Below, piece by piece: positions 1 to 5,754 of a stretch of DNA of 6,621 nucleotides. The stretch comes from Bacteroidales bacterium. GTDB taxonomy: Bacteria > Bacteroidota > Bacteroidia > Bacteroidales > UBA3663. The stretch lies in assembly GCA_004557315.1 (NCBI GenBank), contig SFEH01000114.1, positions 1 through 6,621 on the forward strand. Reading direction: 5' to 3'. Position numbers and translations under genes: made by a program. Under the pieces are notes generated by a model, which was given only the letters and a program-made list of their open reading frames with translations, was not told the DNA's origin and did no database searches. How positions within the stretch are numbered: position 1 is the first letter of the stretch; each line of letters starts with the position of its first letter.

Positions 1-1
1 T

Positions 2-3000
2 ACTACCGTCGAGCCATTCAATGGCGCTGCAACGGGTACGGGCGGTGAGATCCGCGACCGTATGGGTGGCGGTAAGGCTTCAATGCCTATTGCCGGTACG
101 GCTGTCTATATCACATCATATCCACGCAACGCGAGCAACGAGAAGAAGCCTTGGCAGGACGTGATGGATGCTCGTCCATGGCTCTATCAGACGCCAGAGC
201 AGGTGCTCATCAAGGCATCAAACGGTGCGAGCGATTTCGGCAACAAGTTTGGCCAGCCGCTCATCTGCGGTTCGCTCCTCACTTTCGAGCACTGTGAGCC
301 ATCAGAACCAATCAAGTATGGTTTTGACAAGGTAATCATGCTTGCAGGAGGTGTGGGTTACGGCAACTTGCGCGATGCGCTCAAGGGTGAGCCAGAACCT
401 GGGGAGAAGGTTATCCTCATCGGTGGCGACAACTACCGCATTGGTATGGGTGGTGGCGCTGTTTCGTCGGTCAACACTGGTAAGTATGCCGGTGCCATCG
501 AGCTCAATGCAGTGCAGCGTGCCAACCCTGAGATGCAGAAGCGTGCCTACAATGTGGTACGTGCACTCGGTGAAAGCGACAGCAACCCAATCATCTCAAT
601 CCACGACCACGGTGCAGGCGGTCATATCAACTGCCTCTCGGAGCTTATCGATGCTACTGGCGGTAAGATCTATATGGATAAGCTTCCTATCGGTGACCCA
701 ACTTTGAGCGCAAAGGAGATTGCGGGCAACGAGAGCCAGGAGCGTATGGGCTTCCTCATCAAGGAGGAGGACATCGAGCGTGTGAGGAAGATTGCTGAGC
801 GCGAGCGCAGCCCATTCTTCGTGATTGGTGAGGCAACCAACGACATGCGCTTCACATTCGAACAGGCAGATGGCGTCAAGCCTATCGACCTCGCTCTTGC
901 CGATATGTTCGGTCATGCACCAAAGACCTACATGTACGATTCGACAGTGAAGCATGAGTATGAGAACGTGCAGACAAGCGACAGCGAGCTGCAGACATAT
1001 ATAAATAATGTGCTCCGCCTCGAAAGCGTGGCTTGTAAGGATTGGTTGACCAACAAGGTCGATCGTTCGGTGACCGGTAAGGTGGCTCGCCAGCAGTGCC
1101 AGGGTGTGCTTCAGCTCCCTCTCTCTGACTGTGGTGCAGTGGCTCTCGACTATCGCGGAAAGGCAGGTATTGCCACTTCGGTCGGACACGCTCCACAGGT
1201 AGCATTGGCTGATCCTGCCGCTGGTTCGGTGATGGCTGTTGCCGAGGCATTGACCAATATTGTGTTTGCTCCTCTCCAGGGCGGCTTGCAGGGCGTTTCG
1301 CTCAGTGCCAACTGGATGTGGCCTTGCCGTAACGCAGGTGAGGATGCACGTCTCTACACAGCTGTTCAGGCTTGTTCGGACTTCGCCATCGACCTCAACA
1401 TCAACATTCCTACAGGCAAGGACTCATTGTCGATGACTCAGCAGTACAAGAAAGCCGATGGCACTTCTGAGAAGGTGATAAGCCCTGGCTGTGTCATCAT
1501 CTCGGCAGGTGGCGAGGTGAGCGACATCCGCAAGATCGTTAGCCCTGTATGCGTGCTCGACAACAGCACTTCGATCTACTATGTCGATTTCTCGTTCGAC
1601 ACTCTCAAGCTTGGCGGTTCGGCTCTCGCACAGACACTCAAGAAGATCGGCAGCGATGTGCCTACGGTCAAGAACCCAGAGTACTTCGCTGATGCGTTCG
1701 ATGCTGTTCAGGATGCCATCAACCAGGGTCTCATCCTCGCTGGTCACGACATCAGCGCAGGTGGTATGCTCACCACACTCCTCGAAATGTGCTTCGCCAA
1801 CACCACTGGCGGTATGCGCATCAACCTCACCGATCTCCCTGTTGACGATGTTGCCAAGATACTCTTTGCCGAGAATCCAGGCGTGATCCTTCAGGTCAAG
1901 GACAGCAAGTCGTTCGAGAGGCTCATGGGCGAGGCAGGCGTTGCCTTTATGAAGATTGGCTATCCATCAGATGAGCGTACCATCAACGTGCGCAAGGGCG
2001 ACTTTGTCGAGTCGTTTGATATTGATGCTTTGCGCGATGTATGGTATGAGTCAAGCTACCTCCTCGATTGCAAACAGAGTGGCGAGAAGAAGGCTGCCGA
2101 GCGATTTGAGAACTACAAGAAGCAGCCTCTCTACTATCAGTGGCCAAAGGGCTTCACAGGCACTCTCGCTCAATATGGCATCTCGGCCGACCGCACAGGC
2201 AAGTCGGGTATCAAGGCCGCCATCATCCGTGAGAAGGGTGTCAACTCGGAGCGCGAGATGGCTTATGCAATGTACCTTGCAGGTTTCGACGTGAAGGATG
2301 TTCACATCACCGACCTCATCTCAGGTCGCGAGGATTTGAGCGATGTCAATCTCATTGTCTTCTGCGGTGGCTTCTCTAATTCCGACGTGCTCGGATCGGC
2401 AAAGGGTTGGGCAGCAGGCTTCCTCTATAACGAGAAGGCTCGCAAGGCTCTCGAAGGCTTCTATGCGCGTCCTGACACTCTCTCGCTTGGTATCTGCAAC
2501 GGTTGCCAGCTGATGATCGAGATGGGTCTCGTAGGTTCTAACCTCGACTCTGCTCATCCTGACATTCTTTCGGCTGCCAAGAATCCAGAGCGCGTTCATA
2601 TGCTCCACAACGACAGCCATAAGTTCGAGTCAAACTTCGTCAACGTGCGCATTCCAAAGAACAACAGTGTGTTGATGGGCAATCTCGCTGGCTCACGCAT
2701 CGGTATCTGGGCAGCTCACGGCGAGGGTAAGTTCGGCTTGCCAGAGGGCAAGACCATCGAAGACTATAACGTAGTGGCTCGCTATGGCTACAATGCTTAT
2801 CCTGCCAACCCTAACGGTTCGCCTGAAGGACTTGCAGGTATCTGCAGCGCCGATGGACGTCATCTCGCAATGATGCCTCATCCAGAGCGTGCTATGTTCC
2901 CATGGCAGTGTGGCTATTATCCAGCCGACCATAGCGCCGATGAGTGTACTCCATGGATCCAGATCTTTGTCAATGCAAAGGAATGGGTGGTTGCAAATAA

Positions 3001-3007
3001 AAAGTAA
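2..3007 (+). CDS. purL: Phosphoribosylformylglycinamidine synthase (FGAM synthase), large fused type, 5' partial
   Basis: This enzyme catalyses the fourth step of cytoplasmic de novo purine synthesis: FGAR + glutamine + ATP to FGAM + glutamate. The reading frame is open to the window edge, so the ATG at 62 is internal; the codons before it already read NGAATGTGGEIRD, a conserved PurL glycine-rich loop. By comparison with the ~1230-1300 aa family, roughly 230-300 N-terminal residues (PurS-like and linker domains) lie upstream. Counting from base 2, the synthetase core shows IHDHGAGG (200-207), NESQER (about 243), GKDSLSM (472-478) and HDISAGG (582-588), the paired AIRS-like halves. A class I glutamine amidotransferase domain starts near 736. 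It has the nucleophile in GICNGCQ (Cys832) and the His960/Glu962 pair in PHPER, so the ammonia-producing triad is intact. It ends in TAA, 2 bases before dnaX. Identification is very secure. Confidence 0.98.
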   Translation, partial: TTVEPFNGAATGTGGEIRDRMGGGKASMPIAGTAVYITSYPRNASNEKKPWQDVMDARPWLYQTPEQVLIKASNGASDFGNKFGQPLICGSLLTFEHCEPSEPIKYGFDKVIMLAGGVGYGNLRDALKGEPEPGEKVILIGGDNYRIGMGGGAVSSVNTGKYAGAIELNAVQRANPEMQKRAYNVVRALGESDSNPIISIHDHGAGGHINCLSELIDATGGKIYMDKLPIGDPTLSAKEIAGNESQERMGFLIKEEDIERVRKIAERERSPFFVIGEATNDMRFTFEQADGVKPIDLALADMFGHAPKTYMYDSTVKHEYENVQTSDSELQTYINNVLRLESVACKDWLTNKVDRSVTGKVARQQCQGVLQLPLSDCGAVALDYRGKAGIATSVGHAPQVALADPAAGSVMAVAEALTNIVFAPLQGGLQGVSLSANWMWPCRNAGEDARLYTAVQACSDFAIDLNINIPTGKDSLSMTQQYKKADGTSEKVISPGCVIISAGGEVSDIRKIVSPVCVLDNSTSIYYVDFSFDTLKLGGSALAQTLKKIGSDVPTVKNPEYFADAFDAVQDAINQGLILAGHDISAGGMLTTLLEMCFANTTGGMRINLTDLPVDDVAKILFAENPGVILQVKDSKSFERLMGEAGVAFMKIGYPSDERTINVRKGDFVESFDIDALRDVWYESSYLLDCKQSGEKKAAERFENYKKQPLYYQWPKGFTGTLAQYGISADRTGKSGIKAAIIREKGVNSEREMAYAMYLAGFDVKDVHITDLISGREDLSDVNLIVFCGGFSNSDVLGSAKGWAAGFLYNEKARKALEGFYARPDTLSLGICNGCQLMIEMGLVGSNLDSAHPDILSAAKNPERVHMLHNDSHKFESNFVNVRIPKNNSVLMGNLAGSRIGIWAAHGEGKFGLPEGKTIEDYNVVARYGYNAYPANPNGSPEGLAGICSADGRHLAMMPHPERAMFPWQCGYYPADHSADECTPWIQIFVNAKEWVVANKK

Positions 3008-3009
3008 CA

Positions 3010-4803
3010 ATGTCTGAATATATAGTTTCTGCTCGTAAATACCGTCCGACGACATTCGATACAGTGGTTGGCCAGGGTGCTCTGGTTCAGACACTGAAGA
3101 ATGCCATCGGAAGTGGCAAACTGGCTCACGCCTATCTGTTCTGCGGACCTCGTGGCGTGGGAAAGACCACTTGTGCGCGAATCTTTGCCAAAACCATCAA
3201 CTGCGAACACCGTACGAACGACGGTGAGGCTTGCAATGAGTGTGAGTCATGCCAGTCGTTCAACGAGCAGCGCTCATATAACATCCACGAACTCGATGCT
3301 GCGAGCAACAACAGTGTCGATAACATCCGCGAACTCATCGAGCAGGTGAAGATCCCGCCACAGATAGGTAAGTACAAGGTCTTCATCATCGATGAGGTAC
3401 ACATGCTTTCTCAGGCGGCATTCAATGCCTTCCTCAAGACTCTCGAAGAGCCGCCAAAGCATGCTCTTTTCATTATGGCTACGACCGAGAAGCAGAAGAT
3501 CCTGCCTACTATCCTCAGCCGTTGCCAGACCTACGACTTCCAGCGCATCACCAATCAGGACATAGTGGCTCAGCTCGCCTATATCGCTTCGAAGGAAGGC
3601 ATCAAGGCAGAGCCTCAGGCACTTCAGGTCATCGCCCAGAAGGCTGATGGCGGTATGCGCGATGCGTTGTCGATCTTCGACCAGATTGCGAGCTTCACTG
3701 GTGGCGAACTGACCTATCAGGCGACAATAAGCAATCTGAATATCCTCGACTATGAGCTCTTCTTCCGTCTCACCGATGCTGCCATCCAGGGAAATATCCC
3801 TGCTGCATTGATAATGCTCGATGGCGTGATACGCCGAGGATTCGACCCTCAGCATTTCATCGGTGGCTGGGCAAGTCATATTCGCGACCTCATGGTGAGC
3901 ACCGATCCAGCTACACTTCAGCTCATTGAGGCAGGTCCAGAGGTGGCGCATAAGTATCAGGAACAGGCAACCAAGTGTACACCACAGTTCCTCTATTACG
4001 GCTTGCAGATTGCCAACGAGTGTGACTTCAACTACAAGAACAGCCGCAACAAGCGACTCTCTGTCGAGCTGGCGGTGTGTCGTATCTGCCAGATCATGCA
4101 TCCGCTGCCTCCTTTGGCTTCTGGTCCTCAACCGTTACAATCGGTCAAGCCTCAGCCGACGACTGTGCCTCAGCAGGCTTCTCCTCAGCCAGCTCCACCT
4201 CAGCCAGCTCCGCGTACTTCTACACCTCAACCTCAGCATTTTGCACAGCGAGTTGCAGTTCAACCAGTTCAGCAGCCAGCTCCGCAACCTATTATACGAG
4301 ATGCAGGCAACAGGTTTACGCCTCAGACAGGCACGGCTTCTCGCCGCATGGCATCCATCCGCGGCATAGCTCCTTCGCCAACAGCGAATGCCAATCAGGG
4401 AAAGACTGATGTTCAGGCAGAGCCGGAGCAGAGTGAGCCAGTCGATCCCACGTCGCTGATTGCTTCGTGGAAGATGTTTGCCAATGAGAATGCCGGCGAA
4501 CGACTCTTGGCTGGTGTCATGAACGAATGTGTGCCCGAGCCGGTGTCGGCCGATAATCTCAAATACGAGGTGAAGCTGATGTCGGACGACCAGAAAGCAT
4601 TGCTCGAAAACAATAGGGTGAGAATCTTGAATTACCTGATCTCTCATGTCCACAACAGCAAGCTCTCAGTCAGCTATACAGTAACTAAGGTAAGTCAGGG
4701 AAAGCGCATGTTCACGACAAGAGAGAAATTCGATGCAATCAATCAGAACCATGCAGAGGTTATAGCTGCATTGTCTGAGAACTTTAATATTGAATTGGCT
4801 TGA
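3010..4803 (+). CDS. dnaX: DNA polymerase III subunit tau (clamp-loader ATPase DnaX)
   Basis: This is the ATPase subunit of the replicative clamp loader; it loads the beta clamp and bridges to polymerase. The AAA+ module is complete: Walker A GPRGVGKTT (46-54), a four-cysteine zinc site (Cys65, 75, 78, 81), Walker B FIIDEVHML with D128/E129, sensor 1 at ATTE (157-160), the SRC motif with arginine finger R171, and sensor 2 GGMRDA (R217). The collar domain follows to about 360. A Pro/Gln-rich linker (about 365-477) contains a tandem PQPAP repeat, and a tau-type C-terminal domain runs from about 478 to 597. The ATG at 3010 begins the conserved MSEYIVSARKYRP start and lies 2 bases after the purL stop, which suggests co-transcription and coupled translation. 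I see no A6G slippery heptamer like the one that makes E. coli gamma, so a single full-length product is inferred. It ends in TGA. Confidence 0.98.
   Translation: MSEYIVSARKYRPTTFDTVVGQGALVQTLKNAIGSGKLAHAYLFCGPRGVGKTTCARIFAKTINCEHRTNDGEACNECESCQSFNEQRSYNIHELDAASNNSVDNIRELIEQVKIPPQIGKYKVFIIDEVHMLSQAAFNAFLKTLEEPPKHALFIMATTEKQKILPTILSRCQTYDFQRITNQDIVAQLAYIASKEGIKAEPQALQVIAQKADGGMRDALSIFDQIASFTGGELTYQATISNLNILDYELFFRLTDAAIQGNIPAALIMLDGVIRRGFDPQHFIGGWASHIRDLMVSTDPATLQLIEAGPEVAHKYQEQATKCTPQFLYYGLQIANECDFNYKNSRNKRLSVELAVCRICQIMHPLPPLASGPQPLQSVKPQPTTVPQQASPQPAPPQPAPRTSTPQPQHFAQRVAVQPVQQPAPQPIIRDAGNRFTPQTGTASRRMASIRGIAPSPTANANQGKTDVQAEPEQSEPVDPTSLIASWKMFANENAGERLLAGVMNECVPEPVSADNLKYEVKLMSDDQKALLENNRVRILNYLISHVHNSKLSVSYTVTKVSQGKRMFTTREKFDAINQNHAEVIAALSENFNIELA
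4183..4212 (+). repeat. 15-bp tandem repeat in the dnaX linker (PQPAP x2)
   Basis: Two adjacent 15-base units (4183-4197 and 4198-4212) match at 14 of 15 positions and encode PQPAP twice. The period is a multiple of three, so a change in copy number would keep the frame. A related CAGCCAGCTCCG stretch recurs near 4273. The repeat lies inside the flexible linker between the collar and the C-terminal domain of DnaX. Confidence 0.85.
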
Positions 4804-4831
4804 TTGATTAACAACCAAATTGATTAGAGTA

Positions 4832-5305
4832 ATGAAGACTATGAGACATCTTTTTTCAGTAATACTCGCAATGTTTTGTCTTACTGCCAACGCGCAGATC
4901 GACCATGCAAGTCGTAGTGCTGATGGCACAAAATACGGTTTTGTAGATAAGAATGAGAAATGGGTGCTCGAGGCACAGTGGGAAACTGCCACATGGGATG
5001 CTTCGATGCAGGTAGGAGTTGTGGGCGAGTTCAAAGGCTTGAAGGGCGCCGTAAATGCCAAGGGCGAGTTCATCCTTCCCATAAAATATTCAAAGATTCG
5101 CACTAACCCTCAAAGCCAGACACTCCTCGTTGCCGAAGAACGTGATGGCTCTACCTATTGGGGTATCTTCACCGCTGAAGGCAAGCCTCTCATCCCACTG
5201 CAGTTCAAGGCCGTGCTGTACGACCGATCAAAGTCACTGTTCGAATGTACAACCACCGACGACCAGAAGAAATTCTTTGGCAAAGACGGATCGCCTAAAG
5301 AGTAA
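4832..5305 (+). CDS. Exported WG-repeat-like protein, function unknown
   Basis: This 157-aa protein begins with a signal peptide: basic MKTMRH, a hydrophobic core at 7-19, and a signal peptidase I site ANA|Q after residue 21. It is therefore predicted to be periplasmic or secreted. The mature part is built of short repeats of the WG type, with the pattern YGF/WGI, then D/A-x-x-GK, then a hydrophobic stretch ending P-x-x-(Y/F). They read KYGFVDKNEKWVLEAQW (34-50), LKGAVNAKGEFILPIKY (70-86) and YWGIFTAEGKPLIPLQF (109-125), with a decayed fourth start, KFFGKDG (147-153). Such repeats form beta-rich domains that usually act in binding; no enzyme activity is indicated. An in-frame TTG at 4820 is possible, but the ATG at 4832 gives a standard signal peptide. 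The gene follows dnaX by 28 bases with no visible terminator between, so read-through from dnaX is likely. No strong Shine-Dalgarno sequence is visible. The repeat family assignment is by eye. Confidence 0.85.
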   Translation: MKTMRHLFSVILAMFCLTANAQIDHASRSADGTKYGFVDKNEKWVLEAQWETATWDASMQVGVVGEFKGLKGAVNAKGEFILPIKYSKIRTNPQSQTLLVAEERDGSTYWGIFTAEGKPLIPLQFKAVLYDRSKSLFECTTTDDQKKFFGKDGSPKE

Positions 5306-5373
5306 TTCTTGACTTGTTGTCTGAAAGACGAAAGTTGAGGAAAATCGCTAACTGCTTGTTAATTACAAAAACA
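5306..5373. other. Short spacer, no gene seen
   Basis: This AT-rich spacer follows the WG-repeat gene. The only structure I see is a 4-bp stem, GTCT-GAA-AGAC (5319-5329), without a T-run, which is too weak to call a terminator. No promoter of the TAnnTTTG type was found before the lipoprotein remnant. Confidence 0.5.
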
Positions 5374-5496
5374 ATGTGAACTACTTTTATTACACTATTA
5401 TTGTGCTGCTTATCACTTCTTTGCATATCTTGTGAGTCAGAAGTTGATTTAGGATTTCCAAAGACAATCTCTTTTCCCAAAGAAGGAGGTCAACAA
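5374..5496 (+). pseudogene. Remnant of a surface-lipoprotein gene, N-terminal part
   Basis: The frame beginning at ATG 5374 hits TGA at codon 2 (5377-5379) and is then open to 5565. After the stop it reads TTFITLLLCCLSLLCISC, a hydrophobic lipoprotein signal ending in a candidate lipobox cysteine (codon 5431-5433). Acidic ESEVD follows, typical of Bacteroidota lipoproteins exported to the cell surface. The next residues, LGFPKTISFPKEGG, resemble the first strands of BACON-like beta-sandwich domains. The likeness ends near 5490, where another gene's sequence takes over in a different frame. CGA or AGA to TGA would be a single-base change giving an original MRTTF start. Alternatively, a GTG at 5376 in another frame gives a 19-codon hydrophobic peptide, so an indel is also possible. 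Either way no intact product is encoded. The signal-peptide reading is good; the domain resemblance is by eye. Confidence 0.6.
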
Positions 5497-5611
5497 TATT
5501 TTCAACAACTGCAAGTACCTGTATGCTTCTTATGGCAGCCTGTCGAGCATGGAGGTCCAGTATGAATTGCGTCCTCGTGCAATCATGGTCGGAGGAAGCC
5601 TGCAGTTTTGA
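5486..5611 (+). pseudogene. Remnant of an outer-membrane beta-barrel (TonB-dependent receptor-like) gene, C-terminal tail
   Basis: This frame reads EVNNIFNNCKYLYASYGS and then MEVQYELRPRAIMVGGSLQF, followed by TGA (5609-5611). It looks like the last strands of a Bacteroidota TonB-dependent receptor. There is an N-N-x-F-N turn, a YELRPR strand, and a final strand of alternating hydrophobic residues ending in Phe, the usual outer-membrane-protein C-terminal signature. The frame is closed upstream by TAG at 5450, and there is no start codon or signal sequence, so only about 41 terminal codons of what would be a far longer gene remain. It overlaps the end of the lipoprotein remnant in another frame. 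The protein class is inferred from recall of the family. Confidence 0.6.
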
Positions 5612-5612
5612 A

Positions 5613-5632
5613 TATTGCAACGGCATGCAATA
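5613..5632. terminator. Small hairpin after the receptor remnant, possible decayed terminator
   Basis: The perfect 7-base arms TATTGCA (5613-5619) and TGCAATA (5626-5632) flank a 6-base loop, starting 1 base after the receptor-tail stop codon. The position suits a transcription terminator of the lost gene. However, the stem is AT-rich and no T-run follows, so activity is doubtful. Confidence 0.3.
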
Positions 5633-5695
5633 GGCTTAGTATCTGAAAGCAAATTTGAAAAAATGCCCGATTTCATCTGTTTTTTCGGCTTCGCG

Positions 5696-5726
5696 TTTCA
5701 TCATATCAAAATAATCGCTATCTTTG
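5696..5726 (+). promoter_or_regulatory. Candidate Bacteroidota-type promoter for the ATPase gene
   Basis: TATCTTTG (5719-5726) is an exact match to the Bacteroidota -7 element TAnnTTTG. TTTC (5696-5699) lies exactly 19 bases upstream, one mismatch from the -33 element TTTG. Transcription would start near 5732, leaving a leader of about 23 bases before ATG 5755. The leader includes GAGG (5744-5747), which is 7 bases from the start and is a plausible ribosome-binding site. Confidence 0.55.
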
Positions 5727-5754
5727 TGCACGGATTTTAATATGAGGCAAGGAT

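Noticed and set aside
62..64. ATG at 62 as the purL start
   Set aside because: The same frame is open to base 2 and encodes conserved PurL residues (GAATGTGGEIRD), so the gene begins before the window.
596..1189. 197-codon open frame on the minus strand inside purL
   Set aside because: It is opposite conserved PurL motifs, has low-complexity composition and no promoter or ribosome site; it is a shadow frame.
3274..4131. 285-codon open frame on the minus strand inside dnaX
   Set aside because: It lies wholly within a well-conserved gene, has no recognisable motifs, and is explained by the codon bias of dnaX on the other strand.
4820..4831. TTG at 4820 as the start of the WG-repeat protein
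   Set aside because: ATG 4832 is a better start codon and gives a typical signal peptide; the four extra residues add nothing recognisable.
5319..5329. GTCT-GAA-AGAC hairpin after the WG-repeat gene as a terminator
   Set aside because: Only a 4-bp stem and no T-run downstream.
5390..5626. 78-codon minus-strand open frame across the scar
   Set aside because: No recognisable motifs, and it runs opposite two + strand fragments with clear protein-like signatures.
5306..5754. Insertion-sequence ends or target-site duplication around the scar
   Set aside because: I found no terminal inverted repeats, no transposase fragment and no flanking duplication beyond the 7-base repeat at the joint.
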